Positions 5,986 to 12,138 of a DNA stretch of 12,138 bases are shown one piece after another. How positions within the stretch are numbered: position 1 is the stretch's first letter; each line of letters opens with the position of its first letter. The stretch comes from Rhodobacteraceae bacterium UBA3087 (GTDB taxonomy: Bacteria; Pseudomonadota; Alphaproteobacteria; Rhodobacterales; Rhodobacteraceae). Location: NCBI GenBank assembly GCA_002367285.1, contig DFBF01000164.1:822-12959 (forward strand), read 5' to 3'. The notes under the pieces are model-generated. The model was not told the DNA's origin, searched no databases, and was given only the letters and a program-made list of their open reading frames with translations. Position numbers and translations under genes: made by a program.

Positions 5986-7301
5986 CAATGCCCTCCTTCG
6001 TCGCCCTGGATCAGGCGACGGCGCAACCAGCCTGAAAACCAATCCATCGCCATCACCATCAGGATGATCAGCGTGATGTAATAGGCGACTTCTTCCCAGT
6101 CCTTCTGGGTGATCATCGCCTGTGTCAGCAACAGGCCAATGCCGCCGCCGGTGATGGCGCCGATGATGGTGGCCGACCGGGTGTTGCTTTCCAGATAATA
6201 CAGGATTTGCGAGAGGAAGATGGGCGTGACCTGTGGGATTACGCCGAAACGGTACCGTTGCAACGGTTTCGCGCCGGTCGAGGCAACGCCTTCGATCTGT
6301 TTTTCGTCTACGTTCTCCAACGCCTCTGAGAACATCTTGCCGAAACTGCCAGTATCCGTGATCAGGATCGCCAGTGCGCCGGTCAGGGGGCCGGGGCCAA
6401 AGGCGCGGGCCAGGATGATGGTCCAGATCAACCCATCGACGCCGCGCACAAAGTCGAACACGCGGCGGATGACAAAGCGGACCGTGCGCAGCGGTGTGAA
6501 GTTTCGTGCAGCCAGAAAGGCCACGGGAAGGGCGACCATGGCGGCGCCCATCGTGCCCAGGAACGCCATCAAAACAGTCTCGAACAAGGCCCAAACGACT
6601 TGGCCATGCTGCCACATGGAGTTGTGCCAGATGTCATGCAGGATGGCCGGGAAGGTTGATGTGTCAGACAGGACCATGCGGGTCAGCTCACCAAAGCTTT
6701 TGCCATGGAACGGGCTGTCGAGGGTGAAGAAGAACAGCTCCCACCCTGTGAAATATCGAAACACTTCGCTGCGCGCTTTGGTGACGCTTAGACGACCGGC
6801 CTCGGTCGTGATGGACACGCGGGTTTTAGAGGCGTTGATCCAGTCAGGCACCTCAGCGCCGGGCAGGACCAATTCCACACCGGAATTGCCGGGAGTGGCC
6901 GTGATCACACCATAGCCGGGCACGCTATATGTGACACTATTTATGCCAAATGTGACCAAGTGCCCACCTTCAAGGTCGATCACCGTTTCATCACCCAAGC
7001 TGACCCAGTCGGGGGCGGTTCCGTCAGGGTATGACCCTTTGCGTTCCCCCTCGATGGCGACCGAGACCTCGCCCGTGCGGTTCTGGCGTGTGACGTGGGT
7101 TTTATACGAATAGGTATCGGCCACCAGCGCGCGTGCGTTGTCGATGCTGGCGCGTTCGGACAGGCCGGGGATGTCAAAGGCGAAGAAGGTGAAGACCAGA
7201 TAGGCCAGGATCATGGCAGGGACCGCAAGGGCCATCCGGCGTTTGCGGGCGAACAGGCGGTCGGCAGTGCCCTTCAGGTCGTCGGTGGCGATCATGGTCA
7301 T
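5985..7301 (-). CDS. phnE: PhnE-type phosphonate ABC transporter permease with large N-terminal extracytoplasmic insert
   Basis: The 438-residue permease is about 150 residues longer than its neighbour. Residues 23-43 form a first membrane helix. Residues about 45-185 are a mostly polar, beta-rich segment probably outside the membrane, with repeated V/T-rich strands such as VSVAIEG and RVSITTEAGRLSV. The canonical permease core follows (helices near 236-265, 285-300, 305-320, 375-395 and 405-423) with the EAA loop: EALENVDEKQIEGVASTGA (326-344) and IPQ at 355-357, which contacts the ATPase. It pairs with the second PhnE to make a heterodimeric channel. The ATG at 7299-7301 overlaps the upstream permease stop by four bases (ATGA), with AAAGGGG about 8 bases upstream. 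A second Met two codons later is also possible. What the insert does is unknown. Confidence 0.92.
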   Translation of the reverse strand: MTMIATDDLKGTADRLFARKRRMALAVPAMILAYLVFTFFAFDIPGLSERASIDNARALVADTYSYKTHVTRQNRTGEVSVAIEGERKGSYPDGTAPDWVSLGDETVIDLEGGHLVTFGINSVTYSVPGYGVITATPGNSGVELVLPGAEVPDWINASKTRVSITTEAGRLSVTKARSEVFRYFTGWELFFFTLDSPFHGKSFGELTRMVLSDTSTFPAILHDIWHNSMWQHGQVVWALFETVLMAFLGTMGAAMVALPVAFLAARNFTPLRTVRFVIRRVFDFVRGVDGLIWTIILARAFGPGPLTGALAILITDTGSFGKMFSEALENVDEKQIEGVASTGAKPLQRYRFGVIPQVTPIFLSQILYYLESNTRSATIIGAITGGGIGLLLTQAMITQKDWEEVAYYITLIILMVMAMDWFSGWLRRRLIQGDEGGH

Positions 7302-8158
7302 GCTTTGGCCCCTTTCACCAGGCGGGTACGGAAGTGGCCGGACAGTTGGTCAAACAGCACAATGGCGGCAAACAGTAGCAGGAAGATCGCGGCGGCTTCG
7401 TCATATTTGCCCTGGCCCCAGGACATGGCGTTCTTCAGCTCATAGCCAATGCCGCCTGCGCCGACGAACCCCAGGATCGCCGAGGCGCGGATATTGATTT
7501 CAAACCTGAGCAACGCATAGGAGAGGTAGTTCGGCGCGACCTGCGGGATCACGCCCAGCCACATGCGTTGACCCCAGGTGGCACCGGTGGATTGCAGCCC
7601 CTCGATGGGTTTAAGCGACGCGTTCTCATTCACCTCAGAGAACAGTTTGCCAAGCGCGCCGGTGGTGTGGAACGCAATGGCGATCATCGCGGGCACGGGT
7701 CCGCCGCCCAGCACAAAGATCAGAACCAGGGCGATGACGATCTCTGGCATCGCACGCATGATATCCATGATGCGGCGAAACAGCGGGATCAGGCGGGGCC
7801 AGCGGGCCAGGCCGCGAGTGGCCAGCAGGGACAGGATCATCGCCCCCATCGATCCCAAAAGGGTCGATGCGGCGGCGATGTTGACCGTTTCCACCAGCGC
7901 TGGAAAGAAGCGGACCAGATGGCCGGGTAACTGGGTGACTTTCGCGCTGGCTTCGGACAGGACCGAGGCCGGGAAATCGAACACATTGCGCCAGCCATCA
8001 ACGAAGCTGCCGGCGTTGCGACTGTCGGCCAGCGAAAACCCTGACATCAGAAGCGCCACAAAAACAATCAGGATTAGGCCTGAATAGAGACGCTTTCGCT
8101 GCATCAATTCCAGGTAATCATGCCGGAAGTCGGGGGTCTGGAGAGGCTGATTGTTCAT
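7298..8158 (-). CDS. phnE: PhnE, phosphonate ABC transporter permease
   Basis: The 286-residue inner-membrane permease forms the phosphonate channel with the PhnE-type protein encoded just downstream. A first helix lies at about 26-44. Further hydrophobic stretches are near 90-112, 138-165, 223-240 and 254-272. The EAA-like cytoplasmic loop is visible as SEVNENASLKPIEGLQSTGAT (174-194), with IPQVAP at 204-209, and closely parallels the corresponding loop of its partner. The start chosen is the ATG at 8156-8158, which gives a normal PhnE length and leaves a 64-base gap after phnD. A longer version starting at 8302 would run into the end of phnD and adds residues with no family resemblance. A GAAAG lies about 6 bases upstream. 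The stem-loop at 8180-8208 precedes it. Confidence 0.93.
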   Translation of the reverse strand: MNNQPLQTPDFRHDYLELMQRKRLYSGLILIVFVALLMSGFSLADSRNAGSFVDGWRNVFDFPASVLSEASAKVTQLPGHLVRFFPALVETVNIAAASTLLGSMGAMILSLLATRGLARWPRLIPLFRRIMDIMRAMPEIVIALVLIFVLGGGPVPAMIAIAFHTTGALGKLFSEVNENASLKPIEGLQSTGATWGQRMWLGVIPQVAPNYLSYALLRFEINIRASAILGFVGAGGIGYELKNAMSWGQGKYDEAAAIFLLLFAAIVLFDQLSGHFRTRLVKGAKA

Positions 8159-8179
8159 GGGGGGCTTTCGAATGAAATT

Positions 8180-8208
8180 CCGGGCCCCACCATGATGGCG
8201 GGACCCGG
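8180..8208 (-). repeat. Intercistronic stem-loop between phnD and phnE
   Basis: Arms 8180-8193 and 8195-8208 are complementary around one central base. In minus-strand RNA the only two non-Watson-Crick positions are G-U pairs, so 12 bp can form without mismatch around a 5-base loop. The plus-strand version would have A/C mismatches instead, so the structure belongs to the operon transcript. No U-run follows. It probably protects the phnD 3' end or slows read-through, giving more binding protein than permease. Confidence 0.75.
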
Positions 8209-8222
8209 GGACAGTGCTGAAA

Positions 8223-9134
8223 TCAATTGGATTTCGCGCGGCGTGCTTCGATGATCGACAGGTAAGCGTCATGGGTGATCGGGTCGAACCCCAGCGATTC
8301 ACCAGCCGAGATGTTATAGGTGCAATCGCGGTCGGTCTCGTACATGCCGTCGATCAGTGCGGTCATCTTGACGCGCACGTCTTCGGGCAGGGAATTGCGC
8401 AGTACGACCGGGCCTTCGGGGATCGGCTTGGAGCGCCAGATTTCAACCAGATCGTTCATGTCGATCAGGCCCGCGTCCACAGCTTTGCGCAGGGCGCCGG
8501 AGTTGAAACCGTCTTCCCAGTTGCCCTGGCCGTCGGCCCAGGTCACGCCGCCATTCACGTCGCCATTGTTCACCGCAACGATGGTCTGTTCATGACCGCC
8601 GGTGAATTTCACTTCGCCGAAATAGTCACCCGAGTCCATGGTCGCGTTGATTTCGCCGGGGATTTCGATTGAGGGGATCAGGTAACCCGAAGTCGAGTTG
8701 GGATCGCCAAAGCCAAAGATCTGGCCTTTCATGTCTTCCAGCGAAGTGATGCCGCTGTCGGCGCGCGCAAAGCCGATCGAGTGATAACCATAGGAGCCAT
8801 CCAGGTTGATCTTGACCAGCACCGGAGTGACGGCTTCGGGATCTTCCAGATAGGTTTTTGCGTAACCCGATGCGCCCAGCCAGGCCATGTCGATCGTGCC
8901 GCCCAGCAGGCCCTGGATGACGCCGTTGTAATCGGCGGGGGCGAACAGTTTCACCGGAACGCCCAGGGCGTCTTCGGTGTGGGTCTTCAGGCATTCATGC
9001 GAGTTCAGACGGTCCTGGGCGTTTTCGCCACCCAGAATGCCGATGCGGAATTCGGTGATGCCGTCGGCAAAGGCCGGGGCAGTCAGGGCCGTGGTGGCCA
9101 GAACGGTCACGGTGGCAGCAAGCAGTTTTTTCAT
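8223..9134 (-). CDS. phnD: PhnD, phosphonate ABC transporter periplasmic binding protein
   Basis: The 303-residue substrate-binding protein captures phosphonates in the periplasm for the PhnC/PhnE transporter. Residues 1-23 are a signal peptide (MKKLL start, APAFA before D24) with no lipobox cysteine, so the mature protein is soluble. The PhnD fold is evident: FRIGILGGEN (29-38), a first lobe with KLFAPADYNGVIQGL and DMAWLGASGY, then DPNSTSGYL (144-152), the Ser/Thr-rich loop that holds the phosphonate oxygens, TGGHEQTIVAVNNGDVNGG (178-196) and WRSKPIPEGPVVLR (233-246). C48 and C271 could pair as a disulfide. The ATG at 9132-9134 has GGAG 9 bases upstream. It lies 52 bases after phnC. A stem-loop downstream may raise its yield over the permeases. 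Confidence 0.96.
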   Translation of the reverse strand: MKKLLAATVTVLATTALTAPAFADGITEFRIGILGGENAQDRLNSHECLKTHTEDALGVPVKLFAPADYNGVIQGLLGGTIDMAWLGASGYAKTYLEDPEAVTPVLVKINLDGSYGYHSIGFARADSGITSLEDMKGQIFGFGDPNSTSGYLIPSIEIPGEINATMDSGDYFGEVKFTGGHEQTIVAVNNGDVNGGVTWADGQGNWEDGFNSGALRKAVDAGLIDMNDLVEIWRSKPIPEGPVVLRNSLPEDVRVKMTALIDGMYETDRDCTYNISAGESLGFDPITHDAYLSIIEARRAKSN

Positions 9135-9186
9135 CTGTATGGTCTCCGGTTAAGACGCCCGCCACCACGGCGGTGCGTGATGAAAG

Positions 9187-9978
9187 TCAGATGGCGTGTT
9201 CCAGCGTTTCAATGCTGGTGGAAGTTGCGGCTTCGCTGAAGGTTGCGTCGGCGCCATAGATGTCGCGCGCTACGCCGGTGGTCAGCTGCTCAGGGGTGCC
9301 GTCAAACACGATCCGCCCCATGCGCATGCCGATCACCCGGTCACAGTACCTGCGGGCGGTGTCCAGCGTATGCAGGTTGGCGACGACGGTGCGCCCGTCT
9401 TCTTCGTGAATGCGGCGCAGGGCGTCCATGACGACCTGGGCGTTCATCGGGTCAAGTGACGCGATGGGTTCGTCTGCCAGGATCATCGCCGGATCTTGCA
9501 TCAAGGCGCGGGCAATGGCGACGCGCTGTTGCTGGCCACCCGAAAGCGCCTCGGCGCGTTTGGCGGCATGGGCAGCCAGGCCCAGACGGTCCAGAATGTC
9601 GATGGCGCGATGCACGTCGGTGGTCGGGTACAGGTTGAACATGGTCGCCAGCGTTGAACGCTGGTTCAATGTGCCATGCAGCACATTCGACACCACATCC
9701 ATACGCGGCACCAGATTGAACTGTTGAAAGATCATCGCACAGTCACGTTGCCAGGCCCGTTTGTCGCGCCCCTTCAGGGTCGTGATCTCGCGGCCTTCAA
9801 AGGTGATGGAGCCGCCGCTGGCATCGCCCAGCCGGTTCAACATGCGCAGCAGCGTGGATTTGCCTGCGCCTGAGGCACCAATGATGCCGATCATGGCAGG
9901 GCGGGCCACGTGGATGTTGGCATTGTCCACTGCGGTTGCGTCGCCAAAGCGTTTCGTCAGGTTTGTGATCTTGAGCAT
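9187..9978 (-). CDS. phnC: PhnC, phosphonate ABC transporter ATP-binding protein
   Basis: PhnC is the cytoplasmic ATPase that powers phosphonate import. The 263-residue length matches E. coli PhnC (about 262). All ABC motifs are intact: Walker A GASGAGKST (34-42), Q-loop FQQ (84-86), signature LSGGQQQR (145-152), Walker B MILADEP (165-171), D-loop SLDP (174-177) and H-loop LHTLD (H203). The PhnC-type stretch MNAQVVMDALRRI follows the D-loop. The ATG at 9976-9978 is preceded by GAAGGGGG on the minus strand, a strong ribosome site. It is the first gene of the transport operon, so its promoter should lie in the 163-base gap shared with the divergent nhaA gene. phnD follows after 52 bases. Confidence 0.96.
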   Translation of the reverse strand: MLKITNLTKRFGDATAVDNANIHVARPAMIGIIGASGAGKSTLLRMLNRLGDASGGSITFEGREITTLKGRDKRAWQRDCAMIFQQFNLVPRMDVVSNVLHGTLNQRSTLATMFNLYPTTDVHRAIDILDRLGLAAHAAKRAEALSGGQQQRVAIARALMQDPAMILADEPIASLDPMNAQVVMDALRRIHEEDGRTVVANLHTLDTARRYCDRVIGMRMGRIVFDGTPEQLTTGVARDIYGADATFSEAATSTSIETLEHAI

Positions 9979-10014
9979 GGGGCCCCCTTCGTCGTCAGCG
10001 GGGATAGGGAGGAT

Positions 10015-10054
10015 TTGTCACGCTTCAGTGTCAGATCCGTAATGCTTTTGTAAC
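10015..10054. promoter_or_regulatory. Possible degenerate Pho-box array between phnC and nhaA
   Basis: Reading the plus strand at an 11-base period, TTGTCAC (10015-10021), CCGTAAT (10037-10043) and TTGTAAC (10048-10054) each resemble CTGTCAT; the unit at 10026 does not. CCGTAAT-GCTT-TTGTAAC agrees at 10 of 14 core positions. The gap should hold the phnC promoter, where PhoB control is expected, but these units point toward nhaA. No convincing -35/-10 pair was found for either gene in the 163-base gap. Confidence 0.25.
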
Positions 10055-10141
10055 GACCGCGACGTCAAATCGCGCGGCGATGGTCTTGCCTTTTCAAATG
10101 CCATGCTCACATGTAGGAGAGAGTTTCCCAAGCGAGGCCCC

Positions 10142-11944
10142 ATGGCTGGTTATCTGTTTCCCGAATTCGACGCCGAGCGCGATATCATGATTGGCGAGGC
10201 CGACGCCCGAACCGCGTTGGTGTGGTTTATCGATTTCACCGATCCGCTGACGCGGCGGATGCGCGGCGTGATGCAGCGGTCGGTCAACAGGCTCGGCCCG
10301 CAGAACGCGGGGCTGGCGGTCCGGTATCTGCCCGACCCGGCATATGGTGCAAGCGCCGATATCGCCGCGCGTGCCGCCATTGCCGCCCATGCTCAGGGCC
10401 GCCATATGGAGATGCACAGGGCGCTGTTCTCCCGCCCGCCGCGCTATAGCGAGGGGCTGGTGATTGCGCTTGCCGAAACGCTGGAATTGGACATGGATCA
10501 GTTCCGTATCGATCTGCGATCCGACCAGACCACCCAGCGGTTGGAGGACGACCGGGCCTCGGCGCTGCGCGGTGGGGTCAACCAGACGCCTGCGCTGTTC
10601 ATCGACAATCGCGAATACGAAGGCGCCTGGGATGAAACCAGCCTGATCGAGGCGATCCAGAAACCGATCGGCGTGCGGCTTCAGCTGGCGACAGCGGAGT
10701 TTTTCCGGTGGGCTGCTTCGGCGGGGCTTGTGTTGATCCTGGCCACATTGGCGGCGCTTGCCGTTGCCAATGCGGGTGGGCACGACTGGTACGAACATCT
10801 GCGCCTCACGGTCATGGGGCTGACGGCGGGGGGCTGGTCATTCACCTTACCGCTTGAGGCCTGGATCAACGATGCCTTGATGGCGCTGTTCTTTCTGCTG
10901 GTCGGGATCGAAATCAAACGCGAGATGGTGGACGGCGAACTGTCCGACATGGCGCGCGCGTCGCTGCCCATCGTGGGGGCAATTGGCGGCATGGTCGTGC
11001 CTGCCGCAGTCTATTATGGCATCAACTATGGCACACCCACTGCGCATGGTTGGGGCATTCCCATGGCGACGGATATCGCCTTTACCCTGGGTATCATGGC
11101 GCTGCTGGGGGACAAGGTCCCGACGTCATTGAAGATCTTTGTCTCGGCCTTGGCGATTGCCGATGACCTTGGCGCCATTCTGGTCATCGCGATCTTTTAT
11201 GGTCATGGGTTCCATATGGATGCGTTCATTGCCGCCGTGGTGATTTTCGCGGTCATGATCGCGCTGAACCGCGGGCGGATTTATTCGCGTGTGCCGTATC
11301 TGATCCTGATGGTGTTCCTGTGGTATTTCGTGCACGAAAGCGGGCTGCACGCGACATTGGCCGGTGTGCTGACCGCCGCCGCCATTCCGTCGCGCCGATC
11401 CGCCAATATCGAAGGCATCGCGGCGCAAACTTCGGCCCTGTTGGAGGCCGAAGCGCGCGATCCCGACAAGCCGGTGGCGCATGGCACATTGGCGCGTTTG
11501 CAAACGGCATTGGACCGGCTGCGTGATCCGGGCTTCCACTTGCAGCACGCGTTGGAGAACTGGTCGAATTTCATGATCCTGCCGCTGTTTGCGTTTTTCA
11601 ACACGGGGATCGTGATCCTTGGGTCGTCTTTTTCGCCCCTCGCACCTGAGGCTCTGGGCGTCATGGCCGGTCTGGTGATCGGCAAGCCGTTGGGCATTTT
11701 TCTGACCGTCTTTATCGCCGTGAAGCTGGGCTGGGCTAAGATGTCGAGCGAGATCAGCTGGGCCCAGGTTATCGGGGCCGGGATGCTGGCCGGGGTCGGG
11801 TTCACCATGTCGATCTTTATCGGTTCGGCCAGCTTTGAAGGGGCGCAACTGGACAGTGTGAAACTGGCCATCCTGATCGCATCGCTTGTGTCCGCCGTGG
11901 TCGGGTCGATCATCCTGACCGTCGCAGCGCGCCGGGCACCGTAA
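10142..11944 (+). CDS. nhaA: NhaA-type Na+/H+ antiporter with N-terminal DsbA/thioredoxin-like domain lacking CxxC
   Basis: The product (600 residues from this start) exchanges cytoplasmic Na+ for protons across the inner membrane. Residues about 24-175 resemble a DsbA/FrnE-like thioredoxin domain: LVWFIDFTDPLTRRM (26-40) where active members have a CxxC, a helical insert, and the cis-proline loop GVNQTPALFIDN (145-156). The CxxC is replaced by DPLT (34-37), and no cysteine occurs in the protein. Residues about 179-600 are NhaA: GIEIKREM, ATDIAFTLGIMALLGDK (D311, cf. E. coli D133), SALAIADDLGAI (D341/D342, cf. D163/D164), IGKPLGI (K515, cf. K300) and GVGFTMSIFI. A hydrophilic stretch at about 417-466 looks longer than in E. 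coli. An upstream in-frame ATG at 10103 lacks a ribosome site; 10142 has GAGG at 4 bases (short) and AGGAGAG further up, so the start is uncertain. Confidence 0.9.
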   Translation: MAGYLFPEFDAERDIMIGEADARTALVWFIDFTDPLTRRMRGVMQRSVNRLGPQNAGLAVRYLPDPAYGASADIAARAAIAAHAQGRHMEMHRALFSRPPRYSEGLVIALAETLELDMDQFRIDLRSDQTTQRLEDDRASALRGGVNQTPALFIDNREYEGAWDETSLIEAIQKPIGVRLQLATAEFFRWAASAGLVLILATLAALAVANAGGHDWYEHLRLTVMGLTAGGWSFTLPLEAWINDALMALFFLLVGIEIKREMVDGELSDMARASLPIVGAIGGMVVPAAVYYGINYGTPTAHGWGIPMATDIAFTLGIMALLGDKVPTSLKIFVSALAIADDLGAILVIAIFYGHGFHMDAFIAAVVIFAVMIALNRGRIYSRVPYLILMVFLWYFVHESGLHATLAGVLTAAAIPSRRSANIEGIAAQTSALLEAEARDPDKPVAHGTLARLQTALDRLRDPGFHLQHALENWSNFMILPLFAFFNTGIVILGSSFSPLAPEALGVMAGLVIGKPLGIFLTVFIAVKLGWAKMSSEISWAQVIGAGMLAGVGFTMSIFIGSASFEGAQLDSVKLAILIASLVSAVVGSIILTVAARRAP

Positions 11945-11949
11945 TCGGG

Positions 11950-11965
11950 CCAACCTGCGGGTTGG
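11950..11965. terminator. Weak stem-loop after nhaA
   Basis: CCAACC (11950-11955) and GGTTGG (11960-11965) form a perfect 6-bp stem with the loop TGCG, 5 bases after the nhaA stop; GC-rich self-complementary sequence follows to about 11979. There is no T-run on either strand. It could be a shared transcription end for two convergent genes, but that is inferred from position. Confidence 0.35.
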
Positions 11966-11972
11966 GCGGGGC

Positions 11973-12138
11973 TCAGCCCAGGTGGCGTGACATGAACGTG
12001 CGATTTCACCGGGTGTCGGGGTCTGGCCGGTATAGACGCCAACATAGGCCGGCATGCGGGCGATCCGGTTCATGCGATCTTCTTCAATCTGCATTGAAGT
12101 ATACCCGACCGGGGTGAAAATCACGGTCGAAGCGTTGG
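11973..12138 (-). pseudogene. C-terminal fragment of an unidentified gene, apparently frameshifted, cut by window edge
   Basis: I do not recognise this protein. On the minus strand the frame from 12136 down to about 11998 looks coding, with GC-biased third positions and a plausible sequence (STVIFTPVGYTSMQ, then RMPAYVGVYTGQTPTPGEIAR). It has no stop of its own and would continue antisense through most of nhaA. If one base were inserted near 11996-11997, the protein would read on as GEIARFMSRHLG and stop at 11973-11975, 28 bases from the convergent nhaA stop, a normal end for such a gene pair. The other two minus-strand frames contain early stops here. The alternatives are a base-call error, a genuine frameshift, or a non-coding tail. 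No function is proposed. Confidence 0.4.

Noticed and set aside
5986..6615. N-terminal extension of the acetyltransferase reading frame
   Set aside because: It lies in an alternate frame of phnE and reads as His/Arg/Pro-rich noise. The ATG at 5985 gives the family's normal length and the overlap seen at other junctions.
6220..6915. 231-codon plus-strand open frame opposite phnE
   Set aside because: It is antisense to the permease, rich in Arg/Thr/Ser, and shows no family resemblance.
8159..8302. Upstream start for the first PhnE
   Set aside because: It would overlap the end of phnD and run through the stem-loop, and the added residues are unlike PhnE N-termini.
9159..9173. Small inverted repeat CCGCC/GGCGG between phnC and phnD
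   Set aside because: It is only five GC pairs around a 5-base loop in GC-rich DNA, with no U-run, so probably chance.
10103..10141. Upstream in-frame ATG for nhaA
   Set aside because: No ribosome site precedes it, and the AGGAGAG motif lies downstream of it, suggesting a later start. It cannot be fully excluded.
11126..12124. 332-codon minus-strand open frame at the right end
   Set aside because: Most of it is antisense to the conserved nhaA core and reads as low-complexity, Arg/His/Gln-rich sequence. Only the part right of about 11998 looks coding.
1..12138. CRISPR arrays, tRNA or rRNA genes, insertion sequences, phage or toxin-antitoxin genes
   Set aside because: None seen: no regularly spaced repeats, no cloverleaf-like sequence, no transposase motifs and no terminal inverted repeats. 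No gene-free stretch exceeds 200 bases.

Overview
The window is a phosphonate utilisation locus from a GC-rich alphaproteobacterium, most likely a marine Rhodobacteraceae (Roseobacter-type) organism. That placement rests on the protein sequences, the GC-rich codon use, the paired PhnE permeases with a hexapeptide acetyltransferase beside phnCDEE, and the divergent phnF/phnGHI arrangement. It is inference from family knowledge, not a database match.

Region by region. Positions 1-1947 (minus strand) hold phnG, phnH and the first ~314 codons of phnI, which runs off the left edge. These encode the PhnG, PhnH and PhnI subunits of the carbon-phosphorus lyase core; phnJ and later genes presumably lie beyond the edge. 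Divergently, from 2041 (plus strand), come the GntR/HutC-type repressor phnF and phnM, the triphosphate diphosphohydrolase of the same pathway. A strong inverted repeat at 1962-1987 between phnG and phnF is the best candidate PhnF operator. At 4083-5294 lies a secreted glycerophosphodiester phosphodiesterase, preceded directly by a good Pho-box-like direct repeat and followed by a clear rho-independent terminator.

Positions 5368-9978 (minus strand) hold the uptake operon, transcribed as phnC (ATPase), phnD (periplasmic binding protein), two phnE permeases and a hexapeptide-repeat acetyltransferase. A GC-rich stem-loop sits between phnD and the first permease gene. The last three genes overlap by 1-4 bases.

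Positions 10142-11944 (plus strand) hold an NhaA-type Na+/H+ antiporter with an N-terminal DsbA/thioredoxin-like domain that has lost its CxxC; the whole 600-residue protein has no cysteine. The last ~165 bases look like the C-terminal end of a convergent minus-strand gene that needs a one-base frameshift to reach its natural stop.

Together: phosphonates enter through PhnCDE, are possibly acetylated, are coupled to ribose triphosphate by PhnGHI with partners outside the window, lose pyrophosphate through PhnM, and are cleaved by PhnJ outside the window. The phosphodiesterase adds a second phosphate-scavenging route. Control appears to combine PhnF repression with PhoB activation. Most of the window is a known system. 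The most unusual items are the cysteine-free NhaA fusion, the PhnE paralogue with a large extracytoplasmic insert, and the acetyltransferase of unsettled role.
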